A stretch of DNA of 64,000 nucleotides from Myxococcales bacterium (GTDB taxonomy: Bacteria > Myxococcota_A > Polyangia > Polyangiales > Polyangiaceae), in NCBI GenBank assembly GCA_016706225.1, contig JADJKB010000003.1, positions 930,001-994,000 of the forward strand, given 5' to 3'. Shown here in pieces: positions 25,158 to 33,419 of the stretch (the first letter of the stretch is position 1; each line of letters opens with the position of its first letter). The position numbers were made by a program, and so were the translations under genes. The notes beneath the pieces are model-generated. The model was not told the origin of the DNA. It saw only the letters and a list, made by a program, of their open reading frames with translations, and ran no database searches.

Positions 25158-26915
25158 ATGCACGTAGGGCTCGTGACTCCGCCGGGGGTGCTCGGACAGT
25201 TCGTCGCGCAGGCGATCGAGCCCGCGGGACACGATCTGTCCATCGCACCGGACCTCGATGCCTTGCTCGAGCAAGCTTCCGCGGAGCTCGACGTGGTGTT
25301 GTTCGCTCCGGTCGTGGCGGGCATGCCGGCGGCGAAGGCGCTCGGAGCCGCCCGCGGCGCGGGGGTCGCCCCGGAGCGCGCCATCTACCTCGGGCTCGAC
25401 GCGAGTGACTGCGAGGAGGCGCAACGGGCAGGGTTCTTCCGCGCGCTGACCATCCCGTTTCAGACGCACGAGCTGCTCGCCACCCTCGAAGACACCGCAC
25501 GCGGCAAGCTGGTCGTGCTCTTGGCCGACGACAGCGATCTGATCCACAGACACACGGTCCCGCTCTTGACCGCCGCCGGTTACGACGTGCGCGAGGCCTG
25601 GGACGGCGAACAAGCCCTGGAGATGGTCCGCCTCAAAAAGCCGGATCTCCTGCTCACCGACGTCGAGATGCCGAAGATGAACGGCTACACCCTGTGTCGC
25701 ACGGTGAAGACCGACGACGCTTTGGCCGACGTGCCGGTGGTGATCTGCTCGAGCCTGGGTGAGACGGCCGACCTGGAGCGAGGTTTCGACGCCGGGGCCG
25801 ATGACTATCTGGTCAAACCCGTCGTGCCTGAGGAGCTGGTGAGCCGCCTGCACTCGCTGCTCGCGACCCGCATGGTCAGCGCGCGGGAGCGGGTGCTCGT
25901 GGTGGATGACTCCGCCGCCATTCGGCACCTGGTCGCCGACTGCCTGCGCCGCCAAGGTTTTCGCGTCGAGACCGCCGTCGACGGTCACGATGGGCGCGAC
26001 AAGGCGGTCGCGGCGCCGCCCGATCTGGTGCTGACGGACTACGACATGCCGCGCATGACGGGCTTCCAGCTGGTGCACGCGCTGAGGCACGACACGAGCA
26101 CTCGCGACGTGCCGATCGTGATGCTCACCGCCCGGGACACCAAGCGGGATCAAGCACAGATGCGCGCCGCCGGTCTGACGAGCTATCTGGTCAAGCCCTT
26201 CGGCACCGACAAGTGCATCGCCATCGTCGAGCGGGTACTGGCCGAGTCACGCCTGTCCCGCTACAAGGAGGCCTCTCGCCTCTACATTAGCGAGGGGGCC
26301 GTCAAAGCCGCGGAGGAAATGAGCCGCGCGGGGGCAAATTTTGGCGAGGTCCGCGCGCGCGAGGTCGACGCCACGCTGCTCTTCTCCGACATCTCCGGCT
26401 TCACCAACATGAGCTCGAAGATGTCTCCCGCCGAGGTGGTGTCGATCCTGAACGAGTCGTTCGACGCACTCTGCATCGTGATCAAGGAGCAAGGTGGCGA
26501 CATCGACAAGTTCATCGGCGACGCCATCATGGCCGTGTTCGAAGACCGGCCGGAGCTCGACGAGCCGCACGCCCTGCGGTCCGCCCGCGCCGCCTGGGGA
26601 ATGCAGGCCGCCCTCGGGCGTTTCAACGAAGGCAAGGACCAGCGCCTGACCATGCGGATTGGCCTGAATTGCGGCAAGATTGTGCGCGGCGACATCGGCT
26701 CGCGCTACGTCCGCCGGGATTACACCTGCATCGGGGACGTGGTGAACCGTGCGCAGCGGCATGAGGGCAAGGCCCCGCTCGGCGGCGTGCTGATGAGTGT
26801 GTCGGTGCACGAGCGCATCAAGGACTACGTCGAGGTCGAAGAGGTGACGGGCCTCACCTTCAAAGGCATTGACGAACCCCAGAGCGCGTACATCCTTCGG
26901 GGATTCAAGGCATGA
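25158..26915 (+). CDS. Three-receiver response regulator with class III adenylate/guanylate cyclase domain
   Basis: 585 aa, cytoplasmic. Residues 1-115 form a degenerate receiver without the phospho-Asp. The second receiver (about 118-240) has the acceptor Asp in LLLTDVEMPKMNG, and the third (about 248-360) in LVLTDYDMPRMTG; both keep the terminal Lys-Pro. The cyclase domain (about 405-582) has both metal Asp residues (LFSDISGFT and FIGDAIMAVF), a Lys before FIGD, and DYTCIGDVVNRAQRHE for substrate base and transition state. These residues favour ATP as substrate. It is probably phosphorylated by a histidine kinase encoded elsewhere. It overlaps the next gene by 4 nt. Confidence 0.92.
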   Translation: MHVGLVTPPGVLGQFVAQAIEPAGHDLSIAPDLDALLEQASAELDVVLFAPVVAGMPAAKALGAARGAGVAPERAIYLGLDASDCEEAQRAGFFRALTIPFQTHELLATLEDTARGKLVVLLADDSDLIHRHTVPLLTAAGYDVREAWDGEQALEMVRLKKPDLLLTDVEMPKMNGYTLCRTVKTDDALADVPVVICSSLGETADLERGFDAGADDYLVKPVVPEELVSRLHSLLATRMVSARERVLVVDDSAAIRHLVADCLRRQGFRVETAVDGHDGRDKAVAAPPDLVLTDYDMPRMTGFQLVHALRHDTSTRDVPIVMLTARDTKRDQAQMRAAGLTSYLVKPFGTDKCIAIVERVLAESRLSRYKEASRLYISEGAVKAAEEMSRAGANFGEVRAREVDATLLFSDISGFTNMSSKMSPAEVVSILNESFDALCIVIKEQGGDIDKFIGDAIMAVFEDRPELDEPHALRSARAAWGMQAALGRFNEGKDQRLTMRIGLNCGKIVRGDIGSRYVRRDYTCIGDVVNRAQRHEGKAPLGGVLMSVSVHERIKDYVEVEEVTGLTFKGIDEPQSAYILRGFKA

Positions 26916-27556
26916 AAAAGACCCTCGTCGTAGTTTCGGTCGTCGGCGCGGCGGCGCTCGGCACTCTGCTCGGCACTGCGCCACTCTCGGCCCAAGAGAC
27001 CAGTCGTTACCCGTACGACCCGGCATGTCCCTGGGGTCGCTTGTCGAATGGCCGAGGCATGCTCGTGCGTTGCATCACGCGGGACGAGGCAACGAGCCTA
27101 CCGGCTGCGGGAACCGCCAAGCCGCAGAAACCGAGCGCGAGCGCGAGTGCTGCACCGAGCGCGCCACCGTCAGCCAGCGTCGCGCCGTCGGCGGCGCCGA
27201 GTGAGGAGCCGCCAGTCGATCCTCAAAAAGCCTTCGCGCTCCGGAGCATCGTCGTGACACCGGATGAAGGGGCTCTGCCGACCGCGGAGAAGAAGCTCAT
27301 GCTCGGCCGCGACAAGATGCTCGAGTGTCTCGGCAAACACGGCGGGCTCGACAAGCCCGAAGCCGAGGCCCAGGTGCGTTTCCTCGTCAGTGCGCGGGGG
27401 CGAGCCGAGGGAGTATCGGTGAAAAAATACGTCGGCATGAGCGCGGCTGCCGCGGACTGCATCGCCCACGTCGTCGATCGCCGCTTGGTGGGCACACCGG
27501 CCGCGCAAATGATGGGGGCGACGGCCGCCATCCGCGTCGTGAAACAAAAGAAGTAG
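26912..27556 (+). CDS. Exported hypothetical protein with Ala/Ser/Pro-rich linker
   Basis: 214 aa. Signal peptide at about 1-27 (ends APLSAQE). A short Cys-containing segment (YDPACPWGR...VRCITRDEA) is followed by an Ala/Ser/Pro linker at about 70-110. The C-terminal domain (about 115-210) contains KMLECLGKHGG, AQVRFLVSARGRAEGVSVKK and AADCIAHVVDRRLVG, which resembles the AgmX/PglI or TonB C-terminal fold common in myxobacterial exported proteins; this likeness is weak. Its start overlaps the cyclase stop (ATGA), so expression is coupled to it. Confidence 0.75.
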   Translation: MKKTLVVVSVVGAAALGTLLGTAPLSAQETSRYPYDPACPWGRLSNGRGMLVRCITRDEATSLPAAGTAKPQKPSASASAAPSAPPSASVAPSAAPSEEPPVDPQKAFALRSIVVTPDEGALPTAEKKLMLGRDKMLECLGKHGGLDKPEAEAQVRFLVSARGRAEGVSVKKYVGMSAAAADCIAHVVDRRLVGTPAAQMMGATAAIRVVKQKK

Positions 27557-27615
27557 CCCAGTTTCCGCCGCCGTTCCGCCGCGACGCCCCGGCCGAAGTT
27601 CAGTAAGGTGACCGG

Positions 27616-28677
27616 GTGAGCCAACGCCTGCGCGTCCTCGTCGTCGACGACTCCGCTTTCATGCGCGGTGCGGTGAGCCGGATGCTGGCTGCCGACGCTC
27701 GCTTCGAGGTCGTCGGGCAGGCGAAGGATGGCGAGGAGGCCGTTCGGCTCGCGGGAGAGCTCGCTCCGGACGTGATCAGCATGGACTTCAACATGCCGGG
27801 CCTGAACGGCGCGGAGGCGACCCGCGCGATTCTCGCCAAACGAGCGACGCCCATCGTGATGCTCAGCGCGCACACCCGCGAGGGAGCAACCGCGGCGGTC
27901 CAGGCGCTGGCCGCTGGCGCCGTCGACTTCGTCGAAAAACCGGACGGCGAGGTCAGCGCCAACCTGAACACCGTCAAAGATCAACTCGTCGAGAAGCTGA
28001 TTGCCGCGGCGGGTGCCAACGTACGCGGCTCGATGGCCGTCGCGGAGGTCGCACCGAGTGAGGCGCCCATGTCGCGGCGTTCGCCGCGCTCGCCACCAAG
28101 AGCCATGCCGGCGGGCCTGCGGGTGGTGGTCATTGCCAGCTCGACGGGGGGTCCTGCCGCGCTGTTTCGCCTGTTGCCGTCGCTGACCTCGGCAGGCAAG
28201 GCCGCAATCGTGATCGTACAGCACATGTCGGCGGGGTTCACCGAAGCGCTCGCGGATCAGCTGGCGGAACAGGCGGGGTATCAGGTCCGCGAGGCGAAAC
28301 AGGGCGACGTGCTCGAAGCCGGTGTGGCTCTGGTCGCGCCAGGCGGCATGCACCTCGTGCTCGAGCGCAACGGCACGGTCTCGGTGAACGACGGACCGCT
28401 CGTACACGGGGTGCGTCCGGCGGCCGACGTGACGCTGAAGAGCGCGGCTCAGATCTACGGCGCGCGCAGCGTCGGCGTCGTGCTCACCGGAATGGGCCGT
28501 GATGGCGCGCTCGGGCTCGCCGCCATCAAAGCCGCCGGGGGCCGCACCTTCGCCCAAGACAAGGCCACCTGCACCGTTTTCGGCATGCCCAAAGCCGCAG
28601 TGGAGATGGGCGTGGTCGACGAAGTCTTGCCCCTGGACCAGATCGGTCGGAGCGTGAGCCGACTCGTGAGCACGTGA
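27616..28677 (+). CDS. cheB: Chemotaxis-type protein-glutamate methylesterase CheB
   Basis: 353 aa from a GTG at 27616, with AAGGTG upstream. The receiver domain (1-125) has VVDDSAFMR, the acceptor Asp in ISMDFNMPGLNG and the VEKP Lys. After a linker, the methylesterase domain (about 155-350) has the catalytic triad in VIASSTGGP (Ser), VIVQHMS (His) and LTGMGRDGALG (Asp). It demethylates or deamidates chemoreceptors when phosphorylated. No cheA, cheR, cheW or receptor gene is in the window, so it is an orphan. It follows the cyclase pair and overlaps the MutS-like gene by 4 nt. Confidence 0.95.
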   Translation: MSQRLRVLVVDDSAFMRGAVSRMLAADARFEVVGQAKDGEEAVRLAGELAPDVISMDFNMPGLNGAEATRAILAKRATPIVMLSAHTREGATAAVQALAAGAVDFVEKPDGEVSANLNTVKDQLVEKLIAAAGANVRGSMAVAEVAPSEAPMSRRSPRSPPRAMPAGLRVVVIASSTGGPAALFRLLPSLTSAGKAAIVIVQHMSAGFTEALADQLAEQAGYQVREAKQGDVLEAGVALVAPGGMHLVLERNGTVSVNDGPLVHGVRPAADVTLKSAAQIYGARSVGVVLTGMGRDGALGLAAIKAAGGRTFAQDKATCTVFGMPKAAVEMGVVDEVLPLDQIGRSVSRLVST

Positions 28678-30515
28678 CCACGCCAAACCGGAAAGAAGAG
28701 TACGCCGCGCGCGCGACGCGCTTCGGCACGGAGGCCGAGGCCCACGGGGCGCGATCGAGGCTGGTGTCCAACTTGAGGGGCATCTCGTTCGGTGTTGCCA
28801 TCGTGGCGGCCATCGTGGCCGCGACCGGGCGAGCGCTGACCCTGACCGGTCCGCTCGCTGTCGTCGGCATGCTCTGTTTCCTGGTGTTGCTGATCGTGCA
28901 TGCTCGGGTGATCGCGAACGAAGACGGGGCCAAGCGCTGGGCCCGGGTGAACCGCGACGCCGAGGCACGAGTCAGCGGGAAGTGGCGGGATTTTCCGGAG
29001 CAAGGCCTGCGCTTTCAGGACGCCGCTCACCCCTACTCGAACGACCTCGACATCTTCGGCAAGGGCTCGCTGTATCAGCGCGTGTCGGTGGCGCACACCC
29101 GCTACGGTCAGGAAGCGCTGGCGCAATTCTTCACGCGGGCAGCGGACCCGAGTGTGATCCTGGCTCGGCAAGACGCCGTTCGTGCCCTCGCACCCGAGCT
29201 CGAGACACGTCAGCAGCTCGAGGCGCTCGCGCTCGCTGCCACCGAACCCGACGGCAAGGAGCGCTCGCACCGACCGGCTCCGGATCCGGAACCCCTGCTG
29301 GCGTGGGCCGAGAGCACCCCCGAGCTCTCGAAGAAACAGGCCGTGGTCTGGGCGGCCAGGGTCCTGCCGTTCGTCACCGTTGCGGGTGTAGTCGGCAGCT
29401 TCAGCTTCGACCTGCCGGCCTTCGCCTGGAGCGTGCCGATCGCGCTGGCGATGTTGCTGAACCTCGCGACGCGCGGCATCACCGGCCGGGTGTTCACGGC
29501 CGTGTCGAGCACCGAGGGTGCGTTCCTCCGTTACGGAGCCATGCTCGAAGTGCTCGAGCGTCTTGATCTGGATAGCCCGCTGCTCAAGCAGGTGCGCGAG
29601 CGCATCACCGCAGGCGGCAAGGCACCCTCGAGCGCGATGGCCGAGTTCCGACGCGCGGTGAGCTGGTACGACCTGCGGCACAACGGGCTCATTCACCCCT
29701 TTGCCAACGCGCTCCTGCTCTGGGACATCCACTGCACGCTGATGCTCGAGGCCTGGCAGAGGAGCTCGGGAAAGGCGGCGCGCGACTGGTTCCGTGCGCT
29801 GGGTGAGGTCGAAGCAATCTCGTCGTTTGCTGGCCTGCTGCACGACGACGCGGGCGTGACGTTCCCGGAGTTGTCGGCCGATCCTGCGCTGTTCGAGGCC
29901 GAGGGGCTCGGCCACCCGCTGCTCGACGGCGCGGTTCGTGTCACCAACGACCTCTCGCTCCCGAGTCCGGGCCGCGCGCTCTTGGTCACCGGCTCGAACA
30001 TGAGCGGCAAGAGCACGATGCTGCGCTCGATGGGACTCGCCGCGGTGATGGCGATGGCTGGAGCACCCGTCGCCGCGAAGAGACTCAAGCTGAGCCCGAT
30101 GGCGGTCCGAACCAGCATGCGAATCAGTGACTCCCTCGAGCAGGGAGTGAGTCACTTTTATGCCGAGGTGCGCAAACTCAAGGTCGTGCTCGACTCGACC
30201 GCCGGCGACCTGCCCGTGTTCTTCCTCCTGGACGAGATCCTCCACGGAACCAACTCACGCGAACGACAGGTTGGTGCCCGCTGGGTGCTCGGCGAACTGA
30301 TTGCAAAACACGCGATCGGCGCCATCTCCACGCACGACATGGAGCTCTGCCGGCTGCCCGACGACCTCATGGTCCACGTCGAACAGGTCCATTTCCAGGA
30401 GAACGTCGAGAACGGCGCGATGACCTTCGACTACAAACTGCGTGCAGGGCCCGTCAGTGCGGGCAACGCGCTTCGGTTGATGAAGATCGTGGGGCTCGAC
30501 GTGCCGCTGGAGTAA
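28674..30515 (+). CDS. Membrane-anchored MutS-family ATPase
   Basis: 613 aa. Two hydrophobic segments near the N-terminus (about 37-58 and 62-82) and a further pair at about 223-262 suggest membrane anchoring, unusual for MutS. The helical core/clamp region is at about 100-420. The C-terminal MutS V ATPase has Walker A in VTGSNMSGKSTMLRS, Walker B in FFLLDEILHGTNS and a switch His in AISTHDMELC. The MutS mismatch-binding domain I is absent. Proteins of this type are widespread but uncharacterised. The GTG start overlaps the cheB stop. Confidence 0.85.
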   Translation: MTTPNRKEEYAARATRFGTEAEAHGARSRLVSNLRGISFGVAIVAAIVAATGRALTLTGPLAVVGMLCFLVLLIVHARVIANEDGAKRWARVNRDAEARVSGKWRDFPEQGLRFQDAAHPYSNDLDIFGKGSLYQRVSVAHTRYGQEALAQFFTRAADPSVILARQDAVRALAPELETRQQLEALALAATEPDGKERSHRPAPDPEPLLAWAESTPELSKKQAVVWAARVLPFVTVAGVVGSFSFDLPAFAWSVPIALAMLLNLATRGITGRVFTAVSSTEGAFLRYGAMLEVLERLDLDSPLLKQVRERITAGGKAPSSAMAEFRRAVSWYDLRHNGLIHPFANALLLWDIHCTLMLEAWQRSSGKAARDWFRALGEVEAISSFAGLLHDDAGVTFPELSADPALFEAEGLGHPLLDGAVRVTNDLSLPSPGRALLVTGSNMSGKSTMLRSMGLAAVMAMAGAPVAAKRLKLSPMAVRTSMRISDSLEQGVSHFYAEVRKLKVVLDSTAGDLPVFFLLDEILHGTNSRERQVGARWVLGELIAKHAIGAISTHDMELCRLPDDLMVHVEQVHFQENVENGAMTFDYKLRAGPVSAGNALRLMKIVGLDVPLE

Positions 30516-30519
30516 ACTG

Positions 30520-31839
30520 GTGAGCGTCGTGCTGGCCCCGCGAGTTGTTTGTTTCGTAGCGTTTGGCTCGCTGCTGGGCTGTGGCGTTCCGAGCCTGCCG
30601 CCTTCCGGATCCCTGGCGCCGTCGGAACCGAACGGGCAGGCCAAGTGCAAGATCGCGGCGAACCAGGAGAGCCCGCTCGTGACCGAGTGGCCCGCCTCGG
30701 AGAAAGCGCGCTTCGAAGCGCTGGCGGCCAAGCAGGTGGTGGCGGTCGAATACTCCGGCTGCGAAATGAAGATCGTCGACGGCTGCCAGGTGTCCGGCAA
30801 GTACGGCTTCAAACAGACGACCTTGGCCAGCGACACGGTCGAGATCGCAAACGAGGACGAGCTGTTTGCCAAGCTGCCCCTCGGCGCCGCGGGCCTCGAG
30901 GGGCAGCTGGCCCGCTCGGGCCGGCTCGCGGTCAAGACCACGGTGGCCGGACAGCTCGAGCTGATCGAGAAACCTTCTCTCGACCTATCTCGTGATCCCG
31001 CCTGCGCACGCGTCACCCACCTCGTGCGGGGCATCAGCGTCGGCTCCTTTCGGCTCGTCGCTGGTGGCGCCGTAGCGGCCGGGGGCGGCGTGAACGTCGG
31101 GCCGGTTGGGGCGGGGGCCGAGAGTCGACGCGAGGAGTCGACGGTGCGAGAGGCCGGTGACCCCGCGCGCTGCAGCGAAGCGACGGAGAGCGCGCCCCAC
31201 CCGCAGTGCGCCTCGCCGATCCAGGTGTTCCTGACCCCGCTCAGAGAGCCACGAGTGGAGGCCGGCGCTTTCGCGGGCGCGAACGCGGAGCCCGAACGCC
31301 GGGCCGAGGCAGTGAACATCACGTTCCCCGAGCGCGAGGGCGAGCTGTGGGCGCTCTACGACGAAGGCGGCAAGCTGCTGTGTGAGGTGCCTTGCACCCG
31401 CTGGGTGCCGCGGGGGAGCGGCTACAAGCTGCGGCGCCAGTCCGACGCGGCGGAGGTCGAGCTACCGGACCGGTTCGGCAACGTCCCTGGCTCGAACGCC
31501 CGCGCCAAGTACTCGCCCGAGCGCGGCGCCCCGCTCTGGGGAGCCATCACCTTCTACGGTCTCGGAGTGCCGGCGGCCATCGGCGGCACGGTCACGCTGA
31601 TCCTCGGCCTCACCGCGAAGGACGACTCGAGCGGCCAGAGCAGGCAGGGGTTTTACCTCGGCGCCTCGGCGCTCTACCTGTCGATCGCCGCAGGCACCGC
31701 CGTCTGGTACTGGCTGTTCACCGACTTCGCTCATTTCGAAGCCGAGCCCCTGCGCCAGGGGTCACGGCTGCCCGCGAGTCAGCACGCTTCGGGCCCGCGG
31801 GTGTTCGTGGGTCCGACCGGCGTCATGGGTCAGTTTTGA
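30520..31839 (+). CDS. Lipoprotein of a paralogous two-copy family, PEGA-like segment and two C-terminal membrane helices
   Basis: 439 aa. The signal peptide ends in FGSLLGCGVPS (lipobox). The N-terminal domain (about 40-190) contains CKIAANQESPLVTEWPASEK and YSGCEMKIVDGCQVSGKY. It is clearly homologous to the gene at 40873-42162: both have PLVTEWPASEK, KLPLGA, ERSGRLAV/ARSGRLAV and TTVAGQLEL. A middle segment, LLCEVPCTRWVPRG, resembles a PEGA-type carbohydrate-binding strand. Two hydrophobic segments near the C-terminus (about 345-365 and 385-410) suggest a further membrane anchor. No family name known to me. It lies 4 bp after the MutS-like gene, and its 3' end overlaps the YceI gene by 17 nt tail-to-tail. 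Confidence 0.85.
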   Translation: MSVVLAPRVVCFVAFGSLLGCGVPSLPPSGSLAPSEPNGQAKCKIAANQESPLVTEWPASEKARFEALAAKQVVAVEYSGCEMKIVDGCQVSGKYGFKQTTLASDTVEIANEDELFAKLPLGAAGLEGQLARSGRLAVKTTVAGQLELIEKPSLDLSRDPACARVTHLVRGISVGSFRLVAGGAVAAGGGVNVGPVGAGAESRREESTVREAGDPARCSEATESAPHPQCASPIQVFLTPLREPRVEAGAFAGANAEPERRAEAVNITFPEREGELWALYDEGGKLLCEVPCTRWVPRGSGYKLRRQSDAAEVELPDRFGNVPGSNARAKYSPERGAPLWGAITFYGLGVPAAIGGTVTLILGLTAKDDSSGQSRQGFYLGASALYLSIAAGTAVWYWLFTDFAHFEAEPLRQGSRLPASQHASGPRVFVGPTGVMGQF

Positions 31840-32341
31840 CTGCCCCGAGGTCGAAGCGCACGACGACCCGATCTTGCAGCTTGATGGCGCCGAGCAGCGC
31901 CTTGAAAGGCTGAATGCCCCAGCGTGTGGGCTGAAGCTCGACCTCACCCTGCCAGTGACCGTCGACCTCGCGCACGTCGAACGAGAGCTCGCGAGTCTCG
32001 CCCAGCAGCCGCAGACCGCCGCGCACCTCGAATCGCTCCCCGTTGCGCTTGGCCGTGCCGCTGAAGCGCGCCTCCGGGTGCTCGCGAGTGTGCAGGATCT
32101 TCTTCTGGATGTTCCCCGAGATGTCTTGTCGGTCGCGCTCCGAAATCCCGCGGGCGTCGAGCGAGCCGTCGCGCATGACGCCGACGACGGTGAGTGAGGT
32201 CAAGACGAAGCGGCCCTCGACTGCGGTCCCATCCGTCGTCAGCTCGAAGTGCGGGAGGTCGATCAAGAGGTCGTGTGCGACCTTGGACAAGAACCCGTCT
32301 TTGAACGTGAGCGCCTCGATGCGACCGGTTACGGGCGTCAT
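31823..32341 (-). CDS. YceI-family protein
   Basis: 172 aa from the ATG at 32341 (the frame extends to 32404). YceI lipocalin-like beta barrel: GRIEALTFKDGFLSKVAHDL at the start, VEGRFVLTSLTVVGVMRDGS, and ISGNIQKKILHTREHPEARF with the usual H-P pattern, then a GGLRLLGETRELSF strand. No signal peptide is visible, so a cytoplasmic form is likely. YceI proteins bind isoprenoid or amphipathic lipids. Convergent with the upstream lipoprotein gene. Confidence 0.88.
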   Translation of the reverse strand: MTPVTGRIEALTFKDGFLSKVAHDLLIDLPHFELTTDGTAVEGRFVLTSLTVVGVMRDGSLDARGISERDRQDISGNIQKKILHTREHPEARFSGTAKRNGERFEVRGGLRLLGETRELSFDVREVDGHWQGEVELQPTRWGIQPFKALLGAIKLQDRVVVRFDLGAVKTDP

Positions 32342-32430
32342 CTCGTCCTGATAGCCGTGAATGGCGCGGGGCGTAAGGCGTTGGCTGCCCGGCCGACCCC
32401 GCACGATGGGCGAGATTTTCGCAGGCAGGC

Positions 32431-32475
32431 TTGCCCTCGTACGAGAAACGAATAGCGTATGCTTTGATTTAAAGC
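32431..32475 (+). promoter_or_regulatory. Candidate promoter region of the FHA-GGDEF gene
   Basis: A short A/T-rich patch that stands out against the GC-rich background. TTGCCC at 32431 could be a -35 element, with TAGCGT at 32453 (16 nt spacing) as a weak -10. A small hairpin GCTTT-GATTT-AAAGC follows at 32461-32475. The assignment rests on composition and position only. Confidence 0.3.
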
Positions 32476-32488
32476 AGTTAGCTCACCC

Positions 32489-33385
32489 GTGAGCGAGTTC
32501 GACGAAAAGACCAGAGTCACCCAAGTGGTGCAAAAGCCGTCGCCGGAGGACAGCTCCAGCAACGACTGCGTGGTCGTGATCTACACGAAGGAGCCCGGCC
32601 TCTTGGGCAAACGCTTCGTGCTCGAGACGAACAAGATCGGGATCGGCCGTGGGGCGGACAACTTCATCGTGCTCGAGGGGGACTCGGTCTCGCGCCGGCA
32701 CGCCCAGATCGAGCGCCGCAGCAACCGCTGGTACGTGGTCGACAACGGTTCGACCAACGGGACCTACCTGAACGAAGAGCAGATCGTCCGGGAGGCGCCG
32801 CTGAACAACAGCGACCGGCTCAAGGTCGGCCCCACTATCCTCAAGTTCCTGTCCGGCGCGGACGCCGAGGCGAAGTACCACGAAGAGATCTATCGCATGA
32901 CCATCATCGATGGTCTCACGCAGATCCACAACAAGCGTTATCTGTACGAGGCGCTCGAGCGCGAGGTGCTGCGCGCGCGCCGACACGACCGGCCGCTCAG
33001 CATCTTGATGTTCGACATCGATTTTTTCAAACGGGTCAACGACCAGTACGGGCACCTTGCAGGTGACTACGTGCTGCGCGAGCTTGCGCGGGTCGTGCAG
33101 GGGCGCATTCGACGTGACGAGGTCTTCGCGCGTTACGGCGGAGAAGAGTTTGTCATCGCCTTGCCGGAGACCCCGCTCGAGGGTGCGGTCTCGCTGGGGC
33201 AAAACCTGAGGGCCCGGGTCGCGGAGCACACCTTCGTGTTCCAGGGAGAGCGTATCCCCGTCACGGTGAGCATCGGCTGTGCCGTGCTCGACCCGAACGA
33301 CAAAACCGCGACGGATCTGGTGCAACGCGCCGACGAGAAGCTCTACGAAGCCAAGCGCGGCGGCCGCAACCGCGTCTGTTATTAG
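32489..33385 (+). CDS. FHA-GGDEF diguanylate cyclase
   Basis: 298 aa from a GTG at 32489. The FHA domain is at about 30-120, with IGIGRGADN, the phosphothreonine-binding SVSRRHAQIE and VDNGSTNGTYLN. The GGDEF domain is at about 130-297, with an intact active site (FDIDFFKRVND for metal, RYGGEEFVIAL for substrate). The region before GGEEF reads RRDEVFARY, which lacks a strict RxxD inhibitory site. It should make c-di-GMP and bind phosphothreonine partners. Same domain order as Bdellovibrio DgcB. A Ser/Thr kinase gene is encoded 3.5 kb downstream in the same run. Confidence 0.94.
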   Translation: MSEFDEKTRVTQVVQKPSPEDSSSNDCVVVIYTKEPGLLGKRFVLETNKIGIGRGADNFIVLEGDSVSRRHAQIERRSNRWYVVDNGSTNGTYLNEEQIVREAPLNNSDRLKVGPTILKFLSGADAEAKYHEEIYRMTIIDGLTQIHNKRYLYEALEREVLRARRHDRPLSILMFDIDFFKRVNDQYGHLAGDYVLRELARVVQGRIRRDEVFARYGGEEFVIALPETPLEGAVSLGQNLRARVAEHTFVFQGERIPVTVSIGCAVLDPNDKTATDLVQRADEKLYEAKRGGRNRVCY

Positions 33386-33419
33386 TGGCGGGCAGCTTCC
33401 GGATTGTCCCGGGTGAGCC

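Noticed and set aside
33111..33160. c-di-GMP inhibitory I-site in the FHA-GGDEF protein
   Set aside because: The segment before GGEEF reads RRDEVFARY; the strict RxxD at the right spacing is absent (Glu at the Asp position).
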